Assembly: GCF_910589235.1 (NCBI RefSeq)
Contig: NW_025813595.1
Location: 1,798,001-1,862,000 of the forward strand
Source of the DNA: Vespa crabro
Taxonomy: Eukaryota; Arthropoda; Insecta; Hymenoptera; Vespidae
Direction of reading: 5' to 3'
Length of the DNA stretch: 64,000 bases
Every line of letters starts with the position of its first letter. Position 1 is the first letter of the stretch. The notes below the pieces were generated by a model that was not told where the DNA came from, made no database searches, and worked only from the letters and a program-made list of their open reading frames with translations. Position numbers and translations under genes: made by a program. This document shows, piece by piece, positions 41,861 to 56,215 of the stretch.

Positions 41861-42540
41861 TAATAACGATATTAACGAAAATAGTAATAAAAATAGTAAC
41901 GAGAAGAACGATAATTACATTAATAATAATAATAATAATAACGGAAGTAAGTATAATAACGGTGACATATATAACATTAATAATAATTATAACTATAATA
42001 ACGAAAATAACGGTAATAACAATAATAATAATTTTAAAAATAACAGAAATAATAATAATGATAATTACGATAATAACCATAATAATAATAGTTATAATAA
42101 TATTATAACAATATTAACGATAACAACGATAATAATGATATCTATAATAGCGATAATAAAGACAACAATAATAACAATAATAATATCGATAATAACTATA
42201 ATAACAATAAGAACAATAATGACGATAATAACGTTACTAATAAATAAGACAATAACGATAATATCGATAATAATAATAATAATAATAATAACAGTAATAA
42301 CTATAATAACGACAATAAAGACAATAATAATAATAATAATAATATCGATAATAAAGATAATGACGCCAATAATAATAATCATATTAATAATAAGAACGAT
42401 AATGACGATAATAATAATGGTAATAATATCAATAATAACAACAGAAACGATAATAACGATAATAAAGATAATAATAATAATAATATCGACATAAATAACA
42501 ATAATAAATATAATAACGATATGGTATTAACGATAAAAAA
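41860..42540 (+). repeat. B-A composite unit, second copy
   Basis: Word B is at 42090 and A at 42518, with ACTAATAAATAAGA near 42236 matching 12038. GATAATGACGCC occurs once (near 42355) where the other copy has the 66-bp duplication. Overall offset is about 30.1-30.2 kb. Confidence 0.7.
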
Positions 42541-42573
42541 GATAATGGTAGTAATAGCAACAACGATTATAAC

Positions 42574-42611
<38 letters not shown>

Positions 42612-44080
42612 TAATAATAATAATAATAACGATAATAGCTATAATGAGGAAAATAATAAAAATTATAAAAATAATACTAACGATATAAACGAAAATAACA
42701 ATAATAATAGAACATATTATAACTATAATAACATTAATAATGTGAATAACGATAATAATGATAATATTGATATTAATAATAACAATATTTACGATAATAA
42801 AGATAATATAATTAATAATAAAAACAATAAAACAGGTAATAATAATAATAATAATAATTGCGATAATAACGATATTAACGATATTAACGACAATAACGGT
42901 AATAATTATAACATTAATAACGATAATATCGATAATAATTATATTAATAATGACTATAATAACGATAATAAGGACAATAAAATAAACAATAATAACTGTA
43001 TTAATGAAAATATTAAGGACAATTGTAAGGATAATAACGATAATAATTATAATAATAATAATAATAACGAAAGTAAAGATAATAACGATGTCAACGATAA
43101 TAATAATAGCAATAATAATGATAATAATGAAAAAAATAATAATAGTAATAGCAATAAAATCGCTAATAACGCTAATAAAGATAATAATAATATTGATAAA
43201 GACGATGAAAATAATATTAATAATAACGATAATATCGATAATAATAATAACGTAAAAAACGATAATAGCCTTAATAATAATAAAGATAATAACATTAATA
43301 ACGATAATAAAGGTAATAATAATAAATAAAATAACGTTTATAACAATAATAACGATAATAACGATATTGACAATAATAACGATAATAATAAGAAAATAAT
43401 AAGGATATTAAGAATATTAACGATAACAACTATAATAACAATTATCTTAATAACGATAATAACGATAATGTCGATAATAATAATAACAATATTGACGACA
43501 ATAATATTAATAATAATAAAGATCTTGACGATAATAACGATAATAATAATAATAATAGCAACGATAATTTCGATATCAACGAAAATAACGATAATAGAGA
43601 TATTAACGATAATAATAATAACAATAATAACGATAATAACAATTATAATGATACTAACGAATATATTATTAATAATAATAGCAATAATAACAATAATAAC
43701 GATAAAAAATGACTATATTAACGATATTAAAGATAATATTAATAACTATAGTAACGATAACAACGATAATAACCGTAATAATAATAATAATAATAACGAA
43801 AATAAGGATAATAACGATGACAACGATAAAAATAATAACAATAAATACGATAGTGACGATAATAACGATAAAAATAATAATAATAACGATAACAACGATA
43901 TCAATGCTTATAACGATAATAATGATAATTATAGCTATAATAATAAAAATAACAACGATATTAACGATAGTAACGATAATAATAATAACAATAATATCGA
44001 TAAAACGATAATAATGATAATACCGATAATAACGATAATAACATTAATAATAATAGTAATAATAAATAAAATTACAATAA
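42540..44080 (+). repeat. Plain degenerate satellite
   Basis: No gene. Contains interrupted AAT runs near 42,572-42,607 and long Asn/Asp open frames that follow from the repeat. No ordered match to another block was recognised. Confidence 0.5.
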
Positions 44081-44520
44081 TAACGTTTACAATGATAATC
44101 ACGATAATATTATTAATAATGATAACAATAATAATGATAATAACGGCAATTATTTTAATAAAAGTAATAATAACAATATTATAAATGTTTGCAATAATAA
44201 TGATAACAACGATAATAATAGTATTAACAATTAAATTAATAACAATTATAACGATAATAAAGATAACAAGGATGATAATAATAACGATAATAACGATAGT
44301 ATTAATAATAATATCGATAGTAACAATAATGACGATATTAGCGAAAATAACAATAATAAGGATAATAATGATATTATCGATAATATCGATAATAATAATA
44401 ACAATATTAACGATATTATCGATATTAATAATAACAATATAAACGATAATATTTATAAAAATAATAATAATAATAATCATAACAGTAATATCGGTAATAC
44501 TGATAATAACAATGATAATT
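44080..44520 (+). repeat. Block 3, third partial copy
   Basis: ATGTTTGCAATAATAATGAT at 44185 is identical over its first 20 bases to 27416. It is followed by a related GATAATAACGATAGT, AATAATAATATCGATAGTAA order. Similarity fades on both sides within a few hundred bases. Confidence 0.65.
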
Positions 44521-45336
44521 ATAATAGCGATAATAAGGATAATATCCATAATAATAGTAACAATAATAAAGATAACAACGATATTAACGATAATAATGAC
44601 AGTAATAATAACATTAATTACGATAAAAACGATAACAATTATAAATCGATAATAACGATAACAGTTAAAATCCTAATAACGATAATAATATTTATATGAA
44701 TAACAATAATACTAATAATAACGATCAAAACGTTAATAATAGTAATAATAATAGCAGAATTAACAGTAATAACGCTTAAATAGATATTAACAATAATAAA
44801 AGTAGTAATAATAATAATAATAACGATAATAGCGATAATAAGGTTAATAACGATAATAACGATAAATATAATAACCATATTACAAAAATAAAAATGTTAT
44901 AAATGATAACAATAACGATAGTAACGATAACATCGATAATAATATTAATAATAACATTAACAACGCTAATAACGATAATAACGATATTAACTATAATAAA
45001 ATTAATTACTATATTTACGTCAATAAGGATAATAATATTAGCAATAATAGCGATTATAACGATAATAACGATATCAATATTAACGATAATAACGACAATA
45101 AGCATAATAATGATAACAATAATAACAACAATAACAATAAGAATGATCATAATATATACGATATAGTCGACAATATCGATAATAATATTAACAATATTAA
45201 CGATGATATCGATATTAACAAAAATTAATAATAATAATAACGATAATAACGGTTAATAACGGTAATAATAGTAATAACAATATCGACAATAACGATAATA
45301 ACGATAATAGTAGTAATAATAATAACGATAATAAGG

Positions 45337-45380
<44 letters not shown>

Positions 45381-46374
45381 GATAACAACTAAAATAAGGA
45401 TAAAAATAATAATAATAATAACGAAAGTATGGATACTAACGTGCCAACGATAAGAATAATAACAATAATAAGGATAAGAAAAATAATAATAATGAAGAAA
45501 ATAAAGATATTAACGATGACAACGATAATAATAATAACAATAATAAAGATAATTAAGATTATAACGATTATAAGGATTATAACAATAACGATAATAACGA
45601 TATTACTAATAATAATAAGAACAATAATGAAGATAAAACGATAAAAGTGATAATAAATATAATAACAAATATAACAATTAAGTAATAGTAATAATAGAGA
45701 TATTAACGTTATTAACGGTAATAACGATAACATTAAAAACAGTAATAAAGATAAATACGATAATAACGACAATTATAATAAAAATATTAACGTATATAGA
45801 TATAACTACTATTTCAAAGATAATAAATATAACAATAATAACGATAAAAACGATATAAACGATAATAACAATAACGATAGTAAGGATAATATCGATAATA
45901 CAATTAACAATATTATTGATAATATCGATAATAATAATAATAATAACGATAATATCGATAATAACGATAATAATGATAATAACGATAATAAAGGTAATAA
46001 CGATAATATCGATTATAACGAAAATAATAATTACGATAATGACGGTAATAATAATAATAATAAAGTTAATAACGATAATTACGATAATGACAATAATATT
46101 AATAAAGATAATAACGTTAATAACGTGTATAGCGATAATAATAATGGTAATAATAATAAAAATAACAAATAATAAGTCGATAATATCGATATTAATATTA
46201 ACAAATTTAACGATGATATCGATAATAATATTAACAATATTAACGATAACATCGATCATAATAATAATATTATAAACCTTAACGTCGATAATAATAATAA
46301 TAATAACATTATTAACGATAATAACGATAATTACTATAATAATAATAACGAAAATAACGATAATAATATTAACG

Positions 46375-46435
<61 letters not shown>

Positions 46436-46740
46436 TAATAATAAAGATAATAACGATAGTAACTATAATAACGATAATAACGATAATAACTATTAAACGA
46501 CAATTGGGATAGTACCGAATATAATAATAACAATAATAACAATATTAGTAGTAAAATTAATAACGATAATAATGATATTTACGATAATAACAATGATAAT
46601 AATAGTAATAATAAAGATAATAACGATGTAAATGATTCTAACGATAATAATAACAACAACAATAACGATAATAACGAATATGATGTTAAGAATGATAATA
46701 ATATTAACTATAATAAAAACAATAATGACAATCACGATAA
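44520..46740 (+). repeat. Plain satellite with a recurrent ATATCGAT word
   Basis: No gene. GATAATAATATTAACAATAT flanked by ATATCGAT occurs near 45178, 46223 and 63276. A pure (AAT)18 run is at 46377-46430. Near 45434, ACGTGCCAACGATAAGAATA is an off-pattern word without a partner. Confidence 0.5.
46377..46430 (+). repeat. (AAT)18 microsatellite
   Basis: Fifty-four bases of pure AAT after ATTAACGAT, ending at AAAAATAATAATAAAG. Confidence 0.9.
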
Positions 46741-46910
46741 TAAAGATAATAATAGAAGTAATAATAACAATATTAAGAATAATAAATATAATATCGATAA
46801 TAACAATAATAATAGAAGTAATAAAAACAATATTAAGAATAAAAAATATAATAACGATAATAACAATAATAATAGTAGTAATAAAAAAAGTAATAAGAAT
46901 AATAACGATA
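46741..46910 (+). repeat. 60-bp tandem repeat, about 2.8 copies
   Basis: AATAGAAGTAAT or AATAGTAGTAAT starts at 46751, 46811 and 46871, exactly 60 bp apart. AACAATATTAAGAAT is shared by the first two units. The third unit has diverged (AAAAAAAGTAATAAGAAT). Related single words lie near 38,227 and 61,683. Confidence 0.88.
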
Positions 46911-47367
46911 AAAACGAATTTATCGATAATATTAATGGTGATATTTACGATAATAACGGTAATAAAGATAAAAATAATATAAAAATAACAATAATATCAA
47001 TAATAACGATAACAAAGATAATAACGATAATATCGATAATAATAAATAAGATAATATCGATTTCAACGATAATAACAATAACAATATTAACGATTATATC
47101 GATCATAATAACAACAATATCGACAATAATATCGGTAATAATAATAACAATAACATCAATAATAACGAAAATAAAGATAATAACAATAATATCGATATTA
47201 ATAAATAGGATAATATCGGTATCATCGATAATAATAATAACAACAATAACAATACTAACGATAATATTGTTAATAATAATAACGATAATAATGATAATAG
47301 CGATAAAAACAATAACGATATTAACGATAATATTGACAATATTAAAGAAAATAATGATATTAATTTT
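46910..47367 (+). repeat. Plain degenerate satellite
   Basis: No gene. ATATCGAT-containing words are relatively frequent here. The right end (GACAATATTAAAGAAAATAA near 47334) is the usual lead-in to word C, as at 8328 and 20409. Confidence 0.5.
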
Positions 47368-47720
47368 AAAACGATAATAATTATCATAATAATATAAGTA
47401 ATAGCGATAATAACGATAAAAAAAATAAAATAATAATGATAATATAGATAATAATAATAAAATTAATAACGTTAATAACGATAATTACGATAATAACGGT
47501 AATAATAATAAAATTAATAACGCTAATAACGATAATAAAGATAAAAATATTATTAATAATACCGATAATATCGATTATAATGGAAATAATAATAATAACA
47601 ATATCGACAATAACGATAATAACGGTAATAACGATAATAATAATAGTAATAATAATAGTAATAATAATGATAATTACGATAATAACGATAATAATAATGG
47701 TTATAATAATATTATTACAA
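47368..47720 (+). repeat. C-B composite unit
   Basis: Word C (AAACGATAATAATTATCATA) is at 47368 and B (GGTTATAATAATATTATTAC) at 47699, 331 bp apart. Word A is not found downstream, where the G family follows instead. Confidence 0.65.
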
Positions 47721-47929
47721 TAATAACGATAAAAACAATAATAACTATATCCATAATAACGATTATAAAGACAATATTAATAAAAATAATAATAATAATA
47801 ACTATAATAACAATAATATCAATAATAATAATAACTATATTAACGATAATAACAATTATAGTAATAATAATAATAACGATAATTATGATAATAATATTAA
47901 TAATAATAAAAATATTAAAAATTTTAATC

Positions 47930-48170
47930 ACCAGAATACTAACAATAATACCGGTTATGATAAGAATAATATTAATAATAATAACGATAATAATGATAAT
48001 AATATTAATAATAATAATAATAATAGTAATAATAATAATATCATTAATACTCACAATAATAACAATAATAACGGTTATGAGAAGAATAACATTAATAATA
48101 ATAACGATAATAATGATAATAACGATATAATCGATAATAATATTCGTTATTATTTATCGTTAATATTATC
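47930..48170 (+). repeat. 120-bp tandem duplication of the G family
   Basis: GGTTATGATAAGAATAATAT at 47953 and GGTTATGAGAAGAATAACAT at 48073 are exactly 120 bp apart, each followed by AATAATAATAACGATAATAA. Single copies are at about 21181, 32421 and 56809. Confidence 0.8.
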
Positions 48171-48177
48171 GTTATTA
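48144..48177 (-). repeat. Islet of satellite in reverse orientation
   Basis: The stretch TCGTTATTATTTATCGTTAA to TTATCGTTATTA is the satellite motif read from the opposite strand. The surrounding tens of kilobases are all in plus polarity. It sits between TCGATAATAA on the left and AACAATAATAACG on the right. It can form short stems with both flanks: AATAACGA at 48118 with TCGTTATT at 48144, and ATTATCGTTATT near 48165 with AATAACGATAAT near 48184. The element looks like a micro-inversion or template-switch insertion. Confidence 0.8.
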
Positions 48178-49055
48178 AACAATAATAACGATAATAACTC
48201 TCATAATGATAATAATACTAATAATTATAACGATAAGAACAATAATATCGATAAAAATAAAATTAATAAGAGCGATAAAAACGTTAACATTAATAAGTAT
48301 AAAATCGATAGTAATGATATTAATGAAAATATCCATAATAATAATAATAAATATAACAATACTAACGATAATAACAATAACAATAATAACAATAATAACG
48401 ATTAATAATATAATAACGATAATAGTAAGAATAACTATAATATCGAAAATATGGTTGATTACGAAAATAACGGTAATAATGTTAATAACTATAATAACGA
48501 CAATAATAATAATAATAATAAAAATAATAACGATAATTACGGTAATATCGAATATAATAAAAACAACAATGAAGATAACAACGATATTAACAATAATAAC
48601 AATAATAACAATTATAGCGATAATAACAATAATAACGATAATCGCTATAATAATAATAACACTAATAACAATAATATGGACAATAACAATAATTACGATA
48701 AAACTAATAACAATTATATCGATAATAACGATAATGACAATAATATTAATAATAATAATAATAATGATTACAATAATAAGGATAATAGCAATAATAATAA
48801 TAACAAAATTATCGATTATATTGTTTATAAAGATAATGATAGTAACGATTATAATAATTATAATAATAACTATAATTACGATAATAATAAAAGAAAAGAT
48901 AATAATACTAATGATTATAAACCTATTAACGATAATAACGAGAATAATAATAAAATTAAAAACGATAATAACGTTTATAACGATAATAATAAGAACTGTA
49001 AAAATAATAACAAAAATAACAATTAAAACGTTAATAACAATAATAATAATAACAT
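48178..49055 (+). repeat. F word, then plain satellite
   Basis: AATAAGAGCGATAAAAACG near 48266 and the F word at 48295 (AAGTATAAAATCGATAGTAA) complete a G-F unit. From 48,345 to 49,055 no ordered match was found. AATACTAATGATTATAAACC near 48903 resembles 59596 (AATACTAATGATTATAACC). Confidence 0.55.
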
Positions 49056-52000
49056 TAATGACGATAATAACGGTAATAACGATAATAATAATAATAATAA
49101 TGACGATAATAACGGTAATATCGCGTAATAATAAATACTACAGTAACAATAGTAATAATAGCAATAAGAACGATGGTAACGAAATGGAAGATAATGGTAA
49201 AATAATAATTACAAAATTAAGGATAATAACGATAATAACAATATAAATAATATAAATAATAATAATAATTATAATAATAATAAAAAAATAACTATAATAA
49301 ATATAATAACGTTAATAATACAAGTAATAATAACAATAATATCATTATTAAAGATAATAATGATAAGCACGATAATAATAATCATAATAATAACAATAAT
49401 ATTCATAATAATATTAACGATAATAACGGAAATGACGATAACAATAATAAAGATAATTACGATAAAGTCGATAATAATATTAACAATATTAACGATCATA
49501 AACATAATAGTAATAATAATAACAAGAATACCGATAATAATAATAATAATACAAAAAAAATAATAACAATATTAACGATAATAATGATAATAATAATTAC
49601 AATAATAATGTTAGTAATAATAACGAAAATAAAGATAATAATACTAATGATATTAAAGATAATAATAATAATTACAATAACGATAACAACGACAATAAAG
49701 ATAATTATAATAATAATAACAATAACGAATATAAGGATAATAACGATTATAATAATAATAATAACGAAAATAAGGATAATAACGATAACAACGAAAATAA
49801 TAATAACAATAATAGCGAAAATAACGATTTTAACGATAATAAGGATAATAATAATAATTATAATAACGATAGAAACGGTAAAAACGATAGTAACGTAAAA
49901 ACGATGATAACGATATTATCGATAATAATAATAATCAGAATAACGATGATAACGATAATATCGATAATAAAAAAAATAATAATAATAATGATCGTAACGA
50001 TAATAAAGACAATAATAGCAGTTATAGTAACAATAATCATAGTAATAACTATAATAACGATAATTAAGAAAATAAAAATTATAATTAAAACGATACTAAG
50101 GATAAGAACGATATCATCAATAATATTAATAAGAAAAACAAAGATAATATCGATTATATTAATAAAAATTTTAACAATTATGTAGATAATTATAATAATC
50201 ATATTAACAATAATAAAGATAATAACAATATTAACGATAATAAGGATAATAAAAATGACGATATTTACGAATATAACGATAAAAGAAATATTAATAATAC
50301 CAATAATAATGATAATATAAGTATTAATATTTACGATATTAAGAATAATTTTAATAATAATAATAACGATAATAACGGTTCTAACGATAAATATAATAAC
50401 GATAATAACGATTTTAACGGTAATGACGATAATATCAATAATAATAATAATAAAATTAAAGATAATAACGAAATTAATGGAAATAACGATAGTAATAATA
50501 AAATAATAACGATAATAACGATAATAATAAAAATATTAACAATAATAACGATAATAGTGATAACAACGTTAATAATTTTAGTAATTATAACAATCATAAT
50601 ATTACTAACGATAATAACGATATTAAAGATTCTAATAATAACGATAATAACGTTGATATCGATAATAATAATAGCAATATTAACGATAATATCGATAATA
50701 ATAATAATGACAATAACAACAACAAAAAATGTAATAACGATAATAATATAAACGATAATAACAATAATACTAATAATAATACTATCTCTAATAACAACAT
50801 TATGATAATAATAATAATAATTATAACAATAATTACGATAAAAAAGAAATTAACGATAATAATAATGATGATAATGATGATAATAGTAATTATAATAATA
50901 ACGATTATAACGATATTATCGATTATAATAAGATTTATAATAAAGATAATAAAGATAAAAACGATATTAATAATATCAACAAAAACGATAATAACGATAA
51001 TAATGATAATAACTATAGTAAGAAAATAATAATATTAATGAGAAGATTAACGATGATACCGATAATAACGGTAATAATAATAATAAATATAAATATAATG
51101 TCGTTAATAAGGATAGTAATAATAATATTAGAAATAATGACTATAATAATGATAACAATAATAACGATAAGGAGAAAAATAACGATAAAAATTATAACCA
51201 TAAAATCGATAACAACGATAATAACGGTAATATTAATAATAATCCTATCGATTATAAGGATGAAAAAGATAAGAACGATTATAGTAATAACAATAATAAC
51301 AATAATATCTATAATAACGATAGTAATAATAATATATATATTAATATATATAGTAATATAGGATAAATATATAGAAAGTGTTTATAAGGACGATATTAAA
51401 TAAAAACGTTAATAAAGAAAATAACGATAATAACGATAATAAGGACAATAATAATAATAATAGAACGATAATAAAGACAAATTCGATTATAATAATAACG
51501 ATAATAACACAATAGTTATAATAATAATAACGATAATAACGATAATTTCGATTAAAGTAATAACAATAAAATCGATAATAAAGATAATAATAAAAATAAT
51601 AACAATAATAACGAAAATAACGTCAATAAAAATTATATTATGTACGGTAATAACGATAAGAAAGAGATTAACGGTAATAACGATAATAACGACAATAATA
51701 ATAATAATATGATTAATAACCATACCTATAAAAAGACGATAATAGTAATATTAATAATAATGAAAACAAGGATAATAACGTAAAAACTATTATAATAATA
51801 ATAATAATAATAAAGATAGTAACGATATGAACGATATTAACAATAATAACAATAATAAAGATAATTATAATACGATAATAACGATTACAGTAATAATAAT
51901 AATATTGATAGTTACAAAAATTACGATAATGTTGAAAATAATAATAGTAATAATAAAAATAATAAAGATATCAACGATAACAACTATATTAATGATAATA

Positions 52001-52700
52001 ACAATAATAGTTACAATAATAATAACAATAATAACGTTAATATCAATAAAAATGAAAACTATAATAATGATAATAAAGTTAATAACTTTAATATTAATAA
52101 CAATATTAATGATAACAACGATAATAACAATATTAATAATAATAACGAAAATAAAGATAATCACTATGACAACGATAATAATAATAACAATAATAATGAT
52201 AATACGTTAATAATCGTAGTAGTAATAACTATAATAACGATAAGAACTATATTTACGGTAAAAATAGTAACGATAATAACGTTAATATCAATAATAATAA
52301 TAACAACATTAACGACAATAACGATAAGAGTAATAATAAACGTGATAATAACGATAATATTGATAATAACGATAATAATAATACGATAATAACGAGAATA
52401 CCAATAATAATAACAACGATAACAACGATAATAATAATATTAATAATAATATCGATAACTACTATCATTCCTATAATTATAATAATAGTAATATCGATAA
52501 TAAGGATAATTACGAAAAAAACGGTAATAACGATAATAACGATAATAACGGTAATAATTATAACAATAATGACGATAATAAAGATAATTACGATAATAAT
52601 TATAATAACGATAATTATAACAATAATTACGATGCGAAAGATTAAGAAGATAATAATAATAATTATTAAGACAATAATAATAAGAATAATAACGATAATA
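49055..52700 (+). repeat. Block 9, right copy of the 34-kb segmental duplication
   Basis: Collinear with 14,395-17,900. It begins at the shared GGTAATATCGCGTAATAATA (near 49111) and includes AAATGGAAGATAATGG (49182), ACGATACTAAGG (50090), the conserved hairpin element (51333) and CTACTATCATTCC (52459). Compared with the left copy it carries about 280 bp more between 51.6 and 52.46 kb, which matches the start of the window instead. Confidence 0.85.
51333..51426 (+). repeat. AT palindrome plus conserved off-pattern motif (right copy)
   Basis: Bases 51333-51352 are a perfect 20-bp palindrome of alternating AT with central TTAA. AGTAATATAGGATAAATATA follows directly (from 51352), then AGTGTTTATAAGGACGATAT. 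The left copy at 16811 keeps the ability to fold but has a CTTG loop instead of TTAA. Conservation of the dyad with changed bases is suggestive, although AT repeats mutate easily. Confidence 0.65.
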
Positions 52701-54640
52701 ACAATATTAGCGATAATAATAATAATAATAATAAAGATAATAACGAAATTGACCATAATAACAATAATTGTGATAATTACAATAATAATAAGAACAGCAA
52801 TAACCATATAACCGATAATAAAAATAATAATAATAACAATAATAATCATAATAAAGATATCAACGATAGTATATGTAGTAATAACGAAACTAAAGATAAT
52901 AACGATATTAACGATAATAATTATATTGATAGTAAGCAGAATATCAATAGTAATAATAACAACATTAACGATATTATCGTTAATATTAACAATAATAATA
53001 ACTATATTAACGACAATAACGATAATAACAATATTAATAATAACTATATTAACGATAATACCAATAATAATAATTAAAATATTATCGATAATATCGATAA
53101 TAATAATAAAAATAACAACGATAATATTGATCATAACTGTTATATTATTAATAATAACAATAATAACGATAATACGGATAGTAACTATAATAACAATGGT
53201 ATTAATATCGATAAAAACAATAAAATTAATAATGCCGATTATGATAACAACGAAATTAATAATATTAATAATAATGATAATTATGATAATAAAGATAGTA
53301 ATTGTAGTAATAATAAAACCAATAACGATAATAACGTTAAAATCGAAAATGACGGTTATATTATTAACGATTATATTAATAATATCGATAATATTAATAA
53401 CAAAACTAACGATAATAACGATAATAATAATAATAATAACAATAATAACGATATTATATACTAGCGATAATAATAAAAACAATATTAACGTAAATAAAGA
53501 TAATAAAGATAATAATGATAATGATAAGAATAATAACAGTAATTATAACCATAATTATGATAATAACGACAATAACGATCATAACGATAATAAAAATAGT
53601 AATGATAACGATGATAACGGAATTAAGTATAATAATAATATTAATAATAATAATAATAACAAAAATAACGATATTAACGATAACAGTAGTAGTAATACTA
53701 ACAATAATAGCAATACTATCGATAATGATGTTAACGGTATTAAAAATAACAATAATAATTATAATAATAATAACAATACTAACTTTAAAAACGATAATAA
53801 TAATAGTAATAGTAATAATAATAGCAAAAATAACGATAATAAAGATATTTACAATAAGAATAATAAGGACAATAACGATAATAACGATAACAATAATAAT
53901 AATAATAACGTTAATAACAAAAATTACGACAACTCTGATAATAACATCAATAATGATAACGATAATAACGAAATAATAATATTAATAATTACTATTATAA
54001 AGATAATATCGTTAATAATAATAATAATTATAATAATTAATATAATAACGACGTAAACGATAAGAACAATAATATTAATAAAAATAATAAAGATAATAAC
54101 GATAATAATAATAATAATAATAACAATAACAAGGATAATAACAATAATAATAATAAAAGACTATAATAATGAATATAAAGATAATGATAATAAAGATAAT
54201 AATTATAATAATAAAAAAAATAAAAACGATAATAATGATACATACGATAATAATAATAATAATAATAAGAATTAACATAATAACGATTATAACGATAATA
54301 ATAATAACATAAATAACGATAATACGATTATAACGATAAAAATAATACTAATAATATCAATAATGACAGCAAGAACGATAAAAATATGATAACATTAATA
54401 ACGATAAAAATGATAATAACGAAAATAACGATAATAATAATAATAGTAACTATCATAACCATAATAACGATATTACAGTAATAAAGATAAAGATAATATC
54501 GATAATAAGGACAATAATAATAGTAATAATAACGATAATAACGATAATAAAAATAATAATAATGACATCGATAATAATAATATCAATAATATCGATAATA
54601 AGGGTAATTATGAAAATAACAGTAATAACGATAATATATA
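51500..54640 (+). repeat. Block 1, right copy with insertions
   Basis: Carries the landmarks of 1-1620 in the same order over twice the length (see 51632, 52204, 53684, 54458). The extra sequence lies mainly between 52.26 and 53.6 kb. It contains off-pattern words such as CAACGATAGTATATGTAGTA near 52861 and ATATACTAGCGATAATAATA near 53455, with no partner recognised. It overlaps block 9 because the window start matches both. Confidence 0.7.
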
Positions 54641-54699
54641 TAAAACGACAATAATAATAATAATAAAAACGATAATAAGGATAATAACGATAATAACAA

Positions 54700-56182
54700 T
54701 AATAACGATAGTAACAGTGTAAATAATAGTAATAATAGATATATTAAAGTTAGTAAGGATAATAACGATTATAATATTAATTATAATATCGTTAAATACG
54801 ATAATAGCGACAATATTATTATTAATATTAACGTTAATAGATATAGTAACTATATAGAAGTTAACAGTAATAACAATAATAACGATAAAAACCATATTAA
54901 CGATAATAACAATAATAATACTGATAATAACGATAATAATAATAGCAATAATAACGATTTTTAATGTTAAGAATGATAATAATAATAACATTTATAACCA
55001 TTATAACATTATCAACGGTAATAATAATAATGACGTTAATAATAATATTCATAATAAAGATATTAACTATAATATCAACAATAATAATTCTAAAAATAAT
55101 AATAATAATAATAGTAACCATAAGAACGATAATATCAATAATAACGATTACAATAATAACGATAGTAACGATAATAAAGATAATAACGATAATAATATTA
55201 ACGATAATATCGACATTATTGATAATATTAACAACGATAATTTTGATAATAACGATAATATAATTAATAACAATAAAGATAATATCAATAATAACGATAA
55301 TATCGATAATAACGATAATAACAACGAAAATAGTATTAATAATTACATTAATAGCAATAATGGGCATAAAAACGAATTTGACGATAATAATAATAACGAT
55401 AATAACAATAATATCGATAATATTAATATCAATATTTACTATAATTTCGATATTAATAATAGAAATAATAACAATAATAACAATCATTAAGATGATAGCG
55501 ACTGTAATAATAACGATAATACCGATATTAATAATAATAATATTATTGTTAATAACAATATTAATGATAACGATGTTTACAATAGTAATAATAATAACGA
55601 TTATAACGTTATTAACGATATAAATGATAATTACGATATTAACGAAAATAGTGTTAACAATTGTAACGAAGACAACGATAACAACATTAATAATAATAAT
55701 AATAATAGCGAAGGTAAGTATGATAACGGTGACAACTATAATATTAATAATAATAATAACGATAATCATAATAAGGATAATAAAGATAATAGCGATTATA
55801 ATAATAACGATTAAAAAGATAACAACGACAAATAATGATAATTGCAATAATTACGATAATAATGGTAATAAAAATAAAAATAATAACGATATTAAAGAAA
55901 ATAGTAATAATAATAATAACGATGGCAACGATATTAACATTAATCATACTAATAATAATATCGAAAGTAGGTATAATAAGGATGCCATCGATAAAAATAA
56001 TAAAAATAAGAACGATAATAAAGATAATAACGATAATAATAATACTAATAATAACGATAATAACGATAATATTAATAATGATATTAAGGATAATAACGAT
56101 AATAACGATTATTACATTAAAATTTTTATTGATAATTACGTCAATAGTAATAATAATAATAACGATAAAATCGATATTAACG

Positions 56183-56215
<33 letters not shown>

